Assembly (NCBI RefSeq): GCF_008040165.1
Contig: NZ_VRUR01000002.1
Location: 1,364,001 to 1,428,000 of the forward strand
Length of the DNA: 64,000 nt
Direction of reading: 5' to 3'
Source of the DNA: Flagellimonas hymeniacidonis
GTDB lineage: Bacteria > Bacteroidota > Bacteroidia > Flavobacteriales > Flavobacteriaceae
Part shown: positions 53,855 through 63,228 of the stretch, piece by piece
Numbering within the stretch: the stretch's first letter is position 1
Layout: each line of letters starts with the position of its first letter
Made by a program: the position numbers and the translations under genes
Notes under the pieces: generated by a model
What the model saw: only the letters and a program-made list of their open reading frames with translations
Database searches by the model: none
What the model was told of the DNA's origin: nothing

Positions 53855-54733
53855 ATGAACTTGCCAAAAAAGCTGGGATTTTCTGAGGAAACAAAATTAT
53901 TGATAATACATGCTGATGATGCTGGTTTATCACATTCGGAAAATATGGCCACTATCGATTCTCTTCAAAAAGGAATTGTAAACTCTTATAGTATAATGGT
54001 TCCCTGCCCTTGGTTTTACGAAATTGCAATATTTGCCAAGAACAATCCAAAATTTGATAATGGCGTGCATCTAACGCTTACTAGCGAATGGGAAACCTAC
54101 AAATTTGGACCGGTCTTACCTGTATCGGAGGTTCCGACTTTAGTGGATGAAAATGGCTACTTCTATAAAAGCAGGGAAGAGCTTAGAAAATATGCCTCAG
54201 CCGAGGAAGTAAAGAAAGAGCTAACAGCTCAAATAGAAAAAGCTTTGAAATTTGGGTTAAAACCAACACATTTAGATTCCCATATGTACAGTGTGGCTAC
54301 AAAACCTGAATTCTTCCAAATCTATAAAGATTTAGGAGAAAAATATGATTTACCTGTCTTGCTTAGTCGTCAATTAATGGAGATGGTAGGGCTAAATTCT
54401 AATCTAAATCTTGAAGAAAAGGATTTACAAATTAAAGAAATACATTTAGGTAGATTTGACCTATTCGAACAAGGAAAGCTACAAGATTATTATAAAAATT
54501 CTCTTGACAATTTAACCCCTGGACTAAATGTGATTTTAATTCATCCCGCTTTTGACAATTTTGAAATGAAAGGAATCTCGGTAAATCATCCAAATTTTGG
54601 TTCGGAATGGCGACAAATTGATTTTGATACTTTTACCAGTGACTATTGTAAATCTCAACTCAAAAAAAATAATATACAATTGGTCACATGGCGTGATATA
54701 AACAAGATAAGGCAAACAAACAGTTTACATTAA
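53855..54733 (+). CDS. ChbG/YdjC-family carbohydrate deacetylase
   Basis: 292 residues. [42 protein letters not shown] is the N-terminal metal motif (HADD), [13 protein letters not shown] the second His region and [17 protein letters not shown] the third. The family removes acetyl groups from chito-oligosaccharides or similar sugars. There is no signal peptide. The stop overlaps the convergent murA stop by four bases. Confidence 0.87.
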   Translation: MNLPKKLGFSEETKLLIIHADDAGLSHSENMATIDSLQKGIVNSYSIMVPCPWFYEIAIFAKNNPKFDNGVHLTLTSEWETYKFGPVLPVSEVPTLVDENGYFYKSREELRKYASAEEVKKELTAQIEKALKFGLKPTHLDSHMYSVATKPEFFQIYKDLGEKYDLPVLLSRQLMEMVGLNSNLNLEEKDLQIKEIHLGRFDLFEQGKLQDYYKNSLDNLTPGLNVILIHPAFDNFEMKGISVNHPNFGSEWRQIDFDTFTSDYCKSQLKKNNIQLVTWRDINKIRQTNSLH

Positions 54734-56037
54734 ACTCTAACAATTTTTGCCCCTATTGCTCTTAAGCGCTCGTCAATATTCTCGTAACCCCGATCTATTT
54801 GCTCAATATTATTAATGGTAGATGTGCCTTTGGCAGATAATGCTGCAATAAGCAATGACACCCCTGCTCTAATATCCGGAGATACCATTGTAGTGGCCTT
54901 GAGAGTGGATTTAAAATCGTGCCCAATAACGGTAGCTCGGTGTGGATCACACAAAATAATCTTGGCCCCCATATCAATCAATTTATCTACGAAGAAAAGT
55001 CGGCTTTCAAACATTTTTTGATGAATGACCACTTCCCCTTTTGCCTGGATGGCCACAACCAACAAAATACTCAACAAATCGGGCGTTAAACCCGGCCAAG
55101 GAGCATCTGCAATGGTCAGAATAGATCCATCGATATAGTTCTGGACTTCGTAGCCATTTTCATGCTTTGGAATGTAAATGTCATCCCCTTTTCGTTCCAG
55201 CTGAATTCCTAATTTTTGAAAAGCATTGGGTATTTGTCCTAAATCATCCCAGCTCACATTTTTAATGGTCAGTTCACTCCGTGTCATTGCAGCCAAACCT
55301 ACCCAACTCCCTATTTCAATCATATCGGGTAGCATGGTATGATCAGTTCCACCCAACGTATCAACACCTTCGATGATCAATAAATTAGAGCCTATTCCAG
55401 AAATCTTGGCTCCCATCCTATTCAACATTTTGCATAATTGCTGCAAATAGGGCTCACAAGCTGCGTTGTAAATAGTGGTGGTTCCTTCAGCTAAAACTGC
55501 AGCCATTACAATATTTGCCGTTCCGGTTACAGAAGCTTCATCCAAAAGCATATAGGTGCCTTTGAGCTTTTCTGCCTCTACACCATAAAAATATTCTTCT
55601 TTATTATATCTGAATTTTGCGCCCAACTTGATAAAGCCTTCAAAATGGGTATCCAAACGCCTTCTACCAATTTTATCTCCACCTGGTTTGGGGATATATC
55701 CCTTCCCAAATCTTGCCAAAAGTGGGCCTACCAACATAATGGACCCTCGAAGTCCACGACCATCTTGCTTAAATTGATCGGACTGCAGGTATTCTAGGTT
55801 GATGTCGTCTGCCTTAAATGTATATGATCCTTTACCTTTCTTTTGGATTTTCACGCCTAAATCTTCCAATAAGGCAATCAATTTATTGACATCAATGATG
55901 TCTGGAATATTATTGATTGTGATTTTTTCGGCTGAAAGCAATACTGCACAAAGAATTTGTAGCGCTTCGTTCTTTGCACCTTGAGGTGTAATTTCACCAT
56001 GAAGTTGGTGGCCACCTTCTATTCGAAATGTTCCCAT
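54730..56037 (-). CDS. murA: UDP-N-acetylglucosamine 1-carboxyvinyltransferase, Asp at the catalytic Cys position
   Basis: 435 residues with the EPSP-synthase fold. The substrate lysine-asparagine pair is at K22-N23 (AKNEAL). The loop that normally reads PGGCAIG is PGGDKIG, with D121 in place of the cysteine. [40 protein letters not shown] and [17 protein letters not shown] are all standard. It starts peptidoglycan synthesis. Cys-to-Asp forms stay active and resist fosfomycin in other bacteria. DUF4290 and DUF493 genes upstream are its usual flavobacterial neighbours. Confidence 0.95.
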   Translation of the reverse strand: MGTFRIEGGHQLHGEITPQGAKNEALQILCAVLLSAEKITINNIPDIIDVNKLIALLEDLGVKIQKKGKGSYTFKADDINLEYLQSDQFKQDGRGLRGSIMLVGPLLARFGKGYIPKPGGDKIGRRRLDTHFEGFIKLGAKFRYNKEEYFYGVEAEKLKGTYMLLDEASVTGTANIVMAAVLAEGTTTIYNAACEPYLQQLCKMLNRMGAKISGIGSNLLIIEGVDTLGGTDHTMLPDMIEIGSWVGLAAMTRSELTIKNVSWDDLGQIPNAFQKLGIQLERKGDDIYIPKHENGYEVQNYIDGSILTIADAPWPGLTPDLLSILLVVAIQAKGEVVIHQKMFESRLFFVDKLIDMGAKIILCDPHRATVIGHDFKSTLKATTMVSPDIRAGVSLLIAALSAKGTSTINNIEQIDRGYENIDERLRAIGAKIVRV

Positions 56038-56052
56038 GTATTCCTTTGGAAT

Positions 56053-56715
56053 TTAATATCTTTTTTTGCCCCGGTTATTTCGCTGTCCTTTTTTATGGCT
56101 ATGATTGCTGCCACCATTCCTATTGGATTTGGCCAAACGGTTTTTAAGGAACTGTCCGCTATCGGTCAAGGTTTCTCCGTCTGGGGCAAGATCAATCTGT
56201 CCATCGCTTAATTCCTTTAAGTGTGCGAAAATTGCTGAATCCTCTACGGTATCCTTGTTCCAATTTAAATAACACTTTTTCATATGATTTGCAATCGCAT
56301 ATTCCAACCCAGACCGCATATCTCCTTTTTCCCATTTTATGGCAACATCTATCATTCTTTTGATATTGTTTCCGTAAAAGCGGTACTTAGGATGATTTTG
56401 AGGGTATTCCAACGGTTCAGGACGCTGGTGCAATACCTCTTTAGAGGTAATGGGAAAGGGAGAATCTACATCCAAATTAAAATCGGACATGATAAACAGC
56501 TGATCCCATAGTTTATGCTGAAAATCGGGGACGTCCCTAAGATGGGGCTGTAGATTGCCCATCACGCTAATAATGGATTTTGCAACCTTATTTCGTTCCT
56601 CCTTATCGGCAATGGAAACTGCATGATCTACCATTTTTTGAAAATGACGACCATATTCTGGAATGATGAGCTTAGTTCGCTCCGTATTATATTGTAAATT
56701 TTCTACTACGTTCAA
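56053..56715 (-). CDS. DUF4290 family protein
   Basis: 220 residues, helical and cytoplasmic. The start (NVVENLQYNTERTKLIIPEYGRHFQKMVDHA) and HLRDVPDFQHKLWDQLFIMSDF are typical of DUF4290. The last 25 residues are very basic and polar (NGGSNHSHKKGQRNNRGKKRY), suggesting nucleic-acid or ribosome contact. No function is known. It lies 15 bases upstream of murA on the same strand, so the two are probably co-transcribed. Confidence 0.85.
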   Translation of the reverse strand: MNVVENLQYNTERTKLIIPEYGRHFQKMVDHAVSIADKEERNKVAKSIISVMGNLQPHLRDVPDFQHKLWDQLFIMSDFNLDVDSPFPITSKEVLHQRPEPLEYPQNHPKYRFYGNNIKRMIDVAIKWEKGDMRSGLEYAIANHMKKCYLNWNKDTVEDSAIFAHLKELSDGQIDLAPDGETLTDSGQFLKNRLAKSNRNGGSNHSHKKGQRNNRGKKRY

Positions 56716-56799
56716 ATTAAAGTGTTTAATGAAATTAAAATATTGGGAAGTATATCCAATAACGTTTGCAAATTACTAAAATTATAGCAATCCTAAACG

Positions 56800-57087
56800 T
56801 TAAAGGGAAATTACACCCTCTACACTGGAAACTTCTTTATATTTGGCAATTACCTCATCCGGATTATTTAGGTGCACGGTAATGGAAACACTAGTGTACG
56901 TTCCCTTTTTAGATTTTTTAGATTCTATCACCGCACCGGGCATATTAAAAATGGTCGTTATCTGATCAATGCGTTTCTTATCCGTAGGTACAATAAACTT
57001 ATACAGATAGTTAGATGGCCATTTGGTGTTTTCTAGCAACTGCTCTTTGAGCCGGGAATAAAACTCATCAGATTTCTCCTTCTCCAT
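56800..57087 (-). CDS. DUF493 family protein
   Basis: 95 residues from the ATG at 57087; the upstream in-frame codon at 57123 lies beyond the promoter box and is rejected. The sequence DEFYSRLKEQLLENTKWPSNYLYKFIVP followed by KKGTYTSVSITVHLNNPDEVIAKYKEVSSVEGVISL is the ferredoxin-like YbeD fold. Its partner and role are unknown. It could act as a small regulatory domain. Confidence 0.82.
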   Translation of the reverse strand: MEKEKSDEFYSRLKEQLLENTKWPSNYLYKFIVPTDKKRIDQITTIFNMPGAVIESKKSKKGTYTSVSITVHLNNPDEVIAKYKEVSSVEGVISL

Positions 57088-57100
57088 ACCTAATTTTTTA

Positions 57101-57108
57101 CAAATATA
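57101..57108 (-). promoter_or_regulatory. -7 box of the DUF493 gene
   Basis: TATATTTG on the minus strand matches TAnnTTTG and lies 13 bases before the ATG at 57087. No clear -33 element was found. Confidence 0.45.
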
Positions 57109-57174
57109 TGGGTTACACAACAATTTTTTTTCCTTCCACCTATTTCATTACTTTGTGTTTATAAATATTTGTAT

Positions 57175-57738
57175 TTGAATACGAACAAAGTAGTCATTAC
57201 CGGTGCACCTGGAACAGGAAAGACATCAATAATCAATGGATTGGAGAATGAAGGATTTCATTGTTTTCATGAAATTATACGAGATATGACCTCCAAGGCC
57301 AAAAAGGAAGGGGCTTCAGATAATTTTGTGTCCAATCCCTTGGTTTTTGTTGATGATGCACTACAGTTCAACAAAGATTTACTTTCTAGAAGGACTCTGC
57401 ATTTTAAAAAAGCCATGGATATGGATGTTCCTGTTAGTTTTTTTGATAGGGGAATTCCTGACGTGCTTGCCTATATGGATTTCTTTGAACAAGAATATGA
57501 TAATGAATTTATAGTTCCCTGCAAAGAAAATCGGTACGATGCAATCTTCATTGCCCCACCTTGGAAGGAAATTTATATTTCTGATAATGAACGGCTGGAA
57601 ACCTTTGAAGAAGCAGAGAAAATACATGATGCCCTCATCAACACCTACATTAGATTCGGATACAATCCTATTCTAGTGCCAAAAAATACGGTTTCAGAGC
57701 GAATTGCTTTCGTTTTGGCAACCCTTAATCAAGCTTAG
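57175..57738 (+). CDS. AAA-type P-loop ATPase/kinase-like protein
   Basis: 187 residues starting from TTG at 57175 (another in-frame TTG lies at 57169; no ATG precedes the P-loop). Walker A is VVITGAPGTGKTSIINGL. VSFFDRGIPDVLAYM carries the aspartate-arginine pair typical of the AAA_28 group. The rest is short and helical. These proteins resemble nucleotide or cofactor kinases, but no substrate is known. Its stop codon shares its last base with the GTG start of recQ, so they are coupled. Confidence 0.78.
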   Translation: MNTNKVVITGAPGTGKTSIINGLENEGFHCFHEIIRDMTSKAKKEGASDNFVSNPLVFVDDALQFNKDLLSRRTLHFKKAMDMDVPVSFFDRGIPDVLAYMDFFEQEYDNEFIVPCKENRYDAIFIAPPWKEIYISDNERLETFEEAEKIHDALINTYIRFGYNPILVPKNTVSERIAFVLATLNQA

Positions 57739-59627
57739 TGCAAAAACAAACCAAAGCAATCTTAAAAGAATACTGGGGCCATAGTGGTTTTAGAGGCTCC
57801 CAAGAGCAAATAATTAATGCCGTCATCTCAAAAAAAGATGTCTTGGCATTAATGCCTACTGGTGGTGGAAAATCCATTTGCTATCAAGTCCCAGCATTGG
57901 CACAAGAAGGCATTTGCATTGTAGTTTCACCTTTGGTTGCATTGATTCAAGATCAGGTAAATCAATTAAAAAATAAGGGGATTAAGGCTATTGCCTTAAC
58001 AGGTGGTATCCCTTTTGAAGAGTTGAATGACCTTTTAGACAACTGCCTTTATGGTAATTACAAATTTCTCTACCTATCCCCTGAACGACTGCAACAGACC
58101 ATTGTTCAAGAAAGGCTTAGAGAAATGAACATAAACCTCGTCGCTATCGATGAGGCGCATTGTATCTCGCAATGGGGTAACGATTTTAGACCTGCTTATC
58201 TGGACTGTAGTATATTAAAGGAATTTGCTCCAAATGCACCTATGATTGCCCTTACGGCAACGGCAACCCCTAAAGTTGTTAATGATATTGTAGAAAACCT
58301 AAAACTTGACCAAGTCCAAGTTTTCAAAGATTCCTTTTCCCGCTCAAACATCTTATTTAAGGTGAAACAAACAGAGGATAAACTCTACCAACTAAAAAAA
58401 TACATCGGTTTAGTTCCAGGCAGTTCCATTGTTTATGTGCGCTCAAGAAAAATGACGCTTGCCCTTTCCGAATTCTTAAATAAAAATGGTTTTAAAGCCA
58501 CCTATTTTCATGGAGGCATTTCCAAAGTGGAGAAGCAAGATAAATTAGCACTCTGGTTAAATGGAAATGTTACAACCATAGTGGCTACCAATGCCTTTGG
58601 AATGGGTGTTGACAAACCAGATGTAAGGTTGGTAGTCCACTATCAAATTCCTGATAGCATTGAAAGCTATTTTCAGGAAGCCGGAAGAGCCGGGAGAGAT
58701 GGAAAGCAATCTACAGCAATTCTGCTTGCCACTGCAGAAGATGAACACTTGGCAAGGCAACAATTTTTATCTGCACTTCCAGACGTTGCTTTTGTGAAGC
58801 ATTTGTATGTACAGCTAAACAATTATTTTCAAGTTTCATATGGTGAATCTGTGCAGGAAACGCTCTCTTTAAAATTCGATAAATTTTGCAGACGATATAA
58901 CTTTGCGCCCAACATGGCCTACAATGCATTGCGAGTTTTAGATCAGAACTCTGTATTGTCTCTCTCCGAAAATTATAATGAAAAGACCTCCTTGCACTTT
59001 GTAGCATCAAAAAGCGGCATTTTTGAATACTTAAATACACATCGCAAGAGTGCCCCTATTATTCAAACTATTTTAAGGACTTATGGAGGGATTACGGATT
59101 ATGAAACAAAAATAAACCTGAATCTTCTATCGAAAAAAATAGGCAAAACAGAGAAGGAAATCAAAAAAATTCTGAAACAATTGCATGATGACGGTATTGC
59201 AACCTACAAAAGTAGTTCCAGTGATTTAGAAATCACCTTTTTGGTTCCAAGGGAAGATGATCGCACCATCAACCGCTTCTCCCATAAAATAAAGGATTTT
59301 AATGCGGTCAAAGAGAACAATATGTCTTCTATGCTTGATTACGTTAAGAACACCTCAGAATGTCGTAGTGTTTTCCTATTGAATTATTTTGGGGAAAAGA
59401 CTCCAGAAAAATGCGGTACTTGCGATATTTGCACAAAAAAGGATGCCTCGACCCCAACCGATTTAAAAAATAATATAGTTGCCCTTTTAAAAATTCGTTC
59501 ACAAACATCTAGGCAATTGGAAGTATCAAGTGGTATAGAAGAAAAAGTGTTATTGGAAAACCTACAAGAACTTCTGGAAGATGAAGTGATTATTTTGAAT
59601 CTAAGGAATGAGTATAAAATCAAGTAA
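57738..59627 (+). CDS. recQ: ATP-dependent DNA helicase RecQ
   Basis: 629 residues from a GTG start. Helicase motifs: LALMPTGGGKSICYQVPAL (I), VAIDEAHCISQWGNDFRP (II, DEAH), ALTATATP (III), TIVATNAFGMGVDKPDVR (V) and YFQEAGRAGRDG (VI). An RQC region follows, with zinc-binding cysteines spread over CRSVFLLNYFGEKTPEKCGTC and DIC. There is no clear HRDC domain, so it is slightly short. It unwinds DNA during repair and recombination. It overlaps fmt by 20 bases. Confidence 0.93.
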   Translation: MQKQTKAILKEYWGHSGFRGSQEQIINAVISKKDVLALMPTGGGKSICYQVPALAQEGICIVVSPLVALIQDQVNQLKNKGIKAIALTGGIPFEELNDLLDNCLYGNYKFLYLSPERLQQTIVQERLREMNINLVAIDEAHCISQWGNDFRPAYLDCSILKEFAPNAPMIALTATATPKVVNDIVENLKLDQVQVFKDSFSRSNILFKVKQTEDKLYQLKKYIGLVPGSSIVYVRSRKMTLALSEFLNKNGFKATYFHGGISKVEKQDKLALWLNGNVTTIVATNAFGMGVDKPDVRLVVHYQIPDSIESYFQEAGRAGRDGKQSTAILLATAEDEHLARQQFLSALPDVAFVKHLYVQLNNYFQVSYGESVQETLSLKFDKFCRRYNFAPNMAYNALRVLDQNSVLSLSENYNEKTSLHFVASKSGIFEYLNTHRKSAPIIQTILRTYGGITDYETKINLNLLSKKIGKTEKEIKKILKQLHDDGIATYKSSSSDLEITFLVPREDDRTINRFSHKIKDFNAVKENNMSSMLDYVKNTSECRSVFLLNYFGEKTPEKCGTCDICTKKDASTPTDLKNNIVALLKIRSQTSRQLEVSSGIEEKVLLENLQELLEDEVIILNLRNEYKIK

Positions 59628-60573
59628 AAATTCATTAGGCATTGTCTTTATGGGCACCCCAGACTTTGCAGTGGGTAGCCTGAAGGCTATTTTAGAAGCA
59701 GGTTATAATGTAGTTGGGGTAATAACCGCGCCTGACAGGCCAGCTGGAAGAGGTCGAAAACTTAAGGAGTCTGCTGTTAAACTGTTTGCCAAAGAACAAC
59801 AATTAAAGGTATTACAACCTACAAACCTAAAGGATGAGGTTTTTTTGCAGGACTTAAAACGTTTGGATGCTAATTTATTTGTTGTGGTAGCTTTCCGAAT
59901 GTTGCCTAAAGTGGTTTGGCAAATGCCAGAATACGGTACTTTTAACTTACATGCTTCCCTCCTTCCCCAATATCGTGGTGCGGCGCCTATAAATTGGGCC
60001 CTAATTAATGGAGAAACCGAAACGGGGGTAACGACTTTCTTTATTGACGATAAAATTGATACGGGTAACATTATTCTTCAGGAAAAGGAAGAAATACTTG
60101 AGGACGATAATATGGGCAGCTTACATAATCGTCTAATGGAGCTTGGAGCTAATTTAGTGGTAGAAACATGTAATCAAATTGCCAACAAGACTGTTAGTAC
60201 AACTGAACAAAAACATTTTAACGATTTAAAGCCTGCACACAAAATTCATAAAGAAACTTGTAGAATAGATTGGAATACGCCTTTGAACACGATACACAAT
60301 CATATTAGGGGATTAAGTCCGTACCCAACAGCTTGGACCATGCTAGTGAATAATAACAAGGAAGAGGCCCTAAAAATTTATAGAAGTAGCATGGAAAAGG
60401 GAGATCATAAACATCCTTTTGGTAAATTATTCGTGGATAAACGTACATTAAAAGTTGCTGTTAAGGGTGGCTATCTTCAACTTTTAGAAATTCAATTATC
60501 GGGAAAACGAAAAATGGAAGTGACTGAGGCTCTGAATGGTTTAAATCTTGACAAAACTGCATATCTTCGCTAA
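59608..60573 (+). CDS. fmt: Methionyl-tRNA formyltransferase
   Basis: 321 residues. GIVFMGTPDFAVGSLKAIL, GVITAPDRPAGRGRKL, FNLHASLLPQYRGAAPINWALINGETETGVTTFFIDDKIDTG (catalytic Asn, His and Asp) are the formyltransferase signatures. The C-terminal OB-fold is at about 210-310. It formylates the initiator Met-tRNA using 10-formyl-THF. The start overlaps the recQ end. Confidence 0.95.
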   Translation: MSIKSSKNSLGIVFMGTPDFAVGSLKAILEAGYNVVGVITAPDRPAGRGRKLKESAVKLFAKEQQLKVLQPTNLKDEVFLQDLKRLDANLFVVVAFRMLPKVVWQMPEYGTFNLHASLLPQYRGAAPINWALINGETETGVTTFFIDDKIDTGNIILQEKEEILEDDNMGSLHNRLMELGANLVVETCNQIANKTVSTTEQKHFNDLKPAHKIHKETCRIDWNTPLNTIHNHIRGLSPYPTAWTMLVNNNKEEALKIYRSSMEKGDHKHPFGKLFVDKRTLKVAVKGGYLQLLEIQLSGKRKMEVTEALNGLNLDKTAYLR

Positions 60574-60613
60574 GCCCTTACTACCACTAGGCTAGCAAAA
60601 GAGGGGCTTTTTT
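60572..60613 (+). terminator. Terminator-like hairpin after fmt
   Basis: AAGCCC (60572-60577, within the stop region) can pair with GGGCTT (60604-60609), followed by T. The loop of 26 bases holds CTAG twice. The stem is short, so this is tentative. Confidence 0.5.
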
Positions 60614-60676
60614 AGTCGACTTTATCAACAAACGTTTCAAGTTATCAACAAAAAGCCCTATTTCCCTTGGTTTTAC

Positions 60677-60706
60677 TTGCGTTAAACGCAAATCCATATA
60701 AATTTG
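60677..60706 (+). promoter_or_regulatory. Promoter of the HU gene
   Basis: TTG (60677-60679), 19 bases, TAAATTTG (60699-60706) matches the Bacteroidota consensus. The predicted leader is about 38 bases and AT-rich. Confidence 0.75.
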
Positions 60707-60750
60707 TTTAGCATTAAAATTATTTTAACAACAATTAATTTAATTCCATT

Positions 60751-61023
60751 ATGAACAAAACAGAATTAATCGATGCTATGGCAGCTGATGCTGGCATCAC
60801 TAAGGCAGCAGCCAAAAAAGCATTGGAATCTTTCCTAGGAAATGTAGAGGGATCTCTTAAAAAAGGAAACAGGGTTTCTTTGGTAGGTTTTGGATCTTGG
60901 TCAGTATCCAGAAGAAATGCAAGAGAAGGTAGAAATCCACAAACTGGACAAACTATCAAAATTGCAGCTAAGAACGTTGTAAAGTTCAAAGCAGGAGCAG
61001 AATTGAGCGGTTCAGTAAACTAA
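60751..61023 (+). CDS. HU-type DNA-binding protein
   Basis: 90 residues. MNKTELIDAMAADAGITKAAAKKALESFL is the dimerising helical part and GFGSWSVSRRNAREGRNPQTGQTIKI the DNA-binding beta-arm with the NPQTG proline. It bends and packs DNA. The promoter and terminator around it make it a single-gene transcript, as expected for an abundant protein. Confidence 0.95.
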   Translation: MNKTELIDAMAADAGITKAAAKKALESFLGNVEGSLKKGNRVSLVGFGSWSVSRRNAREGRNPQTGQTIKIAAKNVVKFKAGAELSGSVN

Positions 61024-61047
61024 TCAGTTACGTTTTAAGATATACAG

Positions 61048-61073
61048 AAGCGCTTCCCTTAAAGGAAGCGCTT
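61048..61073 (+). terminator. Terminator of the HU gene
   Basis: AAGCGCTTCC, loop CTTAAA, GGAAGCGCTT: a perfect 10-bp stem (61048-61073) followed by a T run. Confidence 0.92.
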
Positions 61074-61148
61074 TTTTATTTTATGACAATCGCTGTTTTT
61101 TGTAATTATCATATATTATATTACATTTAGAAATAAGAACCTCGCACT

Positions 61149-61709
61149 ATGGTAGGTCATGAGCCTAAAAAAGGAAAGCTACTCGTTGCGGAACCCACAT
61201 TAACAGGTGATGTTTCCTTCAACAGATCGGTGGTGTTGCTTGCAGAGCATAACCATGAGGGATCTGTTGGGTTTATTTTGAACAAGCCGCTGGACTATAA
61301 CATATGCGATCTTATCACTGAAATCACAATCCCCTTTAAAGTGTTTAATGGTGGCCCAGTAGAGCAGGACAATCTATATTTTATTCATAAGGTTCCACAC
61401 CTTATTGATGATAGTATTGAAATTTCTGACGGGATTTTTTGGGGTGGTAATTTTGAAAAAACCGTTGAGCTCATTAATAACGAAACCATTACGGAGCAGG
61501 ATATCCGTTTCTTTTTAGGGTATTCAGGCTGGGATTCCAGTCAGTTGGATCAAGAGCTTTCATCCAAATCCTGGGTGGTGGTACAGAATGAATATGAAAG
61601 TAGCATTCTTGAAAAATCTTCCAATGCCTTTTGGAAAGAAAAAATGGTAGAATTGGGCGGAGATTATTTGCTATGGTCTAACTCTCCTGAAAATCCTTCT
61701 CTTAATTAA
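61149..61709 (+). CDS. YqgE/AlgH family protein
   Basis: 186 residues. KKGKLLVAEPTLTGDVSFNRSVVLLAEHNHEGSVGFILNKPLD and FFLGYSGWDSSQLDQELSSKSWVV are the family signatures. The function is not settled; AlgH was linked to alginate regulation in Pseudomonas. It stops one base before the stop of the convergent aminotransferase gene. Confidence 0.9.
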   Translation: MVGHEPKKGKLLVAEPTLTGDVSFNRSVVLLAEHNHEGSVGFILNKPLDYNICDLITEITIPFKVFNGGPVEQDNLYFIHKVPHLIDDSIEISDGIFWGGNFEKTVELINNETITEQDIRFFLGYSGWDSSQLDQELSSKSWVVVQNEYESSILEKSSNAFWKEKMVELGGDYLLWSNSPENPSLN

Positions 61710-61710
61710 G

Positions 61711-62556
61711 TTAACCCAATCGCGCTTTTGCATTCAGTTTTCCGAGTAGGCTCCTACTAACGATGTTATCGTACATTTTTTTTCTGTATTTGCTGATAGG
61801 TTGAATCCCCGTAATACTATTGGTAATAAAGAGCTCATCCGCTTTTTGAAGCTCAAAAGGTGATATCGATTCTTCTATTACTTCCAAATCGGTTATGGAG
61901 TCAATAATTTCTATTAGTTTCTTTCTGATGATGCCATCCAAACATCCATCATCTAAAGATGGTGTTTTAACCAAACCATCCTTCACCAAAAAAAGATTTC
62001 CATTTATAACCTCCACAACTTGTTTGTCAGTGTTAATAAGAAGGCAATTGTCATAGCCATTTTCCTTTGCATAAACACTAGCAACTACATTAAGTATTTT
62101 ATTGGACGTTTTAAGGTTGGATAACATATCCTTGTTTACAAAATAATCTTTGAACAGTTCTACTTCATAATCTCCATCATTGATTATATAATATGGAGAT
62201 TCCAATGGGCTTACATCAATAACATATGAAACTTCGTTCGTAACAGGGTTGTACATCCCTCCATCATTTCTAAAAATGGTCAGTCTAACCCTAACAGCTT
62301 TATCTTCAAGGTTGTTTTTAGAAACAGTTCTCTTAATTTCTTCTTCCAAAAATTCCAAAGTAAACTCCATTGGAATTTCCATTCTTAAAATACGCATGGA
62401 TGCCATTAATCTAAAATAATGGTCTTCCCAAAAAAAGATGGTTCCGTTTACAAACCGTGCTGTTTCAAAAAGAGCGTCACCATACTTTAATCCCCTGTTG
62501 TTGGGCCCAAGAATTGACTCGCCTTTTGAATAAAGTTTACCATTAAAATTGACCAT
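61711..62556 (-). CDS. Class IV PLP aminotransferase/lyase (PabC or IlvE-like)
   Basis: 281 residues. NNRGLKYGDALFETARFVNGTIFFWEDHYFRL is the N-terminal signature, LKTSNKILNVVASVYA carries the Schiff-base lysine, and VVEVINGNLFLVKDG the cofactor-N1 glutamate region. Candidates are aminodeoxychorismate lyase (folate), branched-chain or D-amino acid aminotransferase; the sequence does not decide. Its ATG directly follows the U run of a hairpin (see the terminator-like feature), so expression may depend on readthrough or on the hairpin. Confidence 0.83.
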   Translation of the reverse strand: MVNFNGKLYSKGESILGPNNRGLKYGDALFETARFVNGTIFFWEDHYFRLMASMRILRMEIPMEFTLEFLEEEIKRTVSKNNLEDKAVRVRLTIFRNDGGMYNPVTNEVSYVIDVSPLESPYYIINDGDYEVELFKDYFVNKDMLSNLKTSNKILNVVASVYAKENGYDNCLLINTDKQVVEVINGNLFLVKDGLVKTPSLDDGCLDGIIRKKLIEIIDSITDLEVIEESISPFELQKADELFITNSITGIQPISKYRKKMYDNIVSRSLLGKLNAKARLG

Positions 62557-62582
62557 AAAAAAAGCCTTGAAAAAATCAAGGC
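62557..62582 (-). terminator. Terminator-like hairpin touching the aminotransferase start codon
   Basis: On the minus strand GCCTTGA, five-base loop, TCAAGGC (62564-62582), then seven U (62557-62563), then the ATG at 62556. It may terminate the START-like gene, attenuate the aminotransferase gene, or both. Confidence 0.6.
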
Positions 62583-62610
62583 CAAATATACGTTTTAGTT
62601 CAGAATCCTT

Positions 62611-62994
62611 CTATTTAGAACCCAGTACTTGTTTTAAATCCGATACTTGATTTTCCCAAAGCATTTTTGCTTCATCCACCTCGCCATCATCTGCAAAATC
62701 CGTAATGAACAAAGAGACATCTTTGGTAATCTCATCTACAATGATGCGCATTTCAAAATAACTATCATCATCATTTTCCTCCCAGGAAAATTTTACAAAT
62801 TCGTCACTCTTTTTTTTCAACATTTTGGCATTTTCCTCAGCACCATCCCAAATAAAGGTGAACATTTCACTACGGGAATTAACGTTGTCCGCATACCATT
62901 CAGACAAACCAGAAGGAGTGGATATGTATTGGTAAAGCAACTGTGGAGAGGCTTGAATAACAAACTCTATTTCAAATTTAATCATATCACTCAT
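62611..62994 (-). CDS. START-like (SRPBCC) domain protein
   Basis: 127 residues; a second ATG nine bases in (MIKFEIEF) is also possible. FEIEFVIQASPQLLYQYISTPSGLSEWYADNVNSR is the AHA1/START-like opening and VDEAKMLWENQVSDLKQVLG the closing helix. Acidic overall. No function known. It sits upstream of the aminotransferase on the same strand. Confidence 0.8.
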   Translation of the reverse strand: MSDMIKFEIEFVIQASPQLLYQYISTPSGLSEWYADNVNSRSEMFTFIWDGAEENAKMLKKKSDEFVKFSWEENDDDSYFEMRIIVDEITKDVSLFITDFADDGEVDEAKMLWENQVSDLKQVLGSK

Positions 62995-63077
62995 TATAAT
63001 GCTCGGTTTTTTCTTTCGACAATTGATATAGGTGGGAAGATATAAAAATAAATATCAAATAATAAATTAATTTGGAT

Positions 63078-63109
63078 TTTGATTGAGCAAAAATTAAACT
63101 TTATATTTG
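63078..63109 (+). promoter_or_regulatory. Promoter of tRNA-Met
   Basis: TTTG (63078-63081), 20 bases, TATATTTG (63102-63109): consensus housekeeping promoter, 20 bases before the tRNA. Confidence 0.85.
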
Positions 63110-63129
63110 CACCCGTTTAACCGCACCAT

Positions 63130-63203
63130 GGCGAGGTAGCTCAGGTGGTTAGAGCGCAGGATTCATAACCCTGAGGTCGGGGGTTCAAGTCCCCCTCTCG
63201 CTA
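63130..63203 (+). tRNA. tRNA-Met (CAT), elongator type
   Basis: Acceptor GGCGAGG/TCTCGCT, D arm GCTC/GAGC, anticodon loop TTCATAA (CAT), T arm GGGGG-TTCAAGT-CCCCC. A G-U pair closes the acceptor at 1-72, unlike the unpaired 1-72 of bacterial initiator tRNA, so it is not the initiator. Use as lysidine-modified tRNA-Ile cannot be fully excluded. CCA is not encoded. Confidence 0.92.
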
Positions 63204-63211
63204 CAAATAAA

Positions 63212-63228
63212 CCCTTGAAAATCAAGGG
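63212..63228 (+). terminator. Terminator of tRNA-Met
   Basis: CCCTTGA, loop AAA, TCAAGGG, followed by a T-rich stretch. Confidence 0.7.

Noticed and set aside
63130..63203. Initiator tRNA-fMet
   Set aside because: Positions 1 and 72 form a G-U pair, and the anticodon stem lacks the three G-C pairs of initiators.
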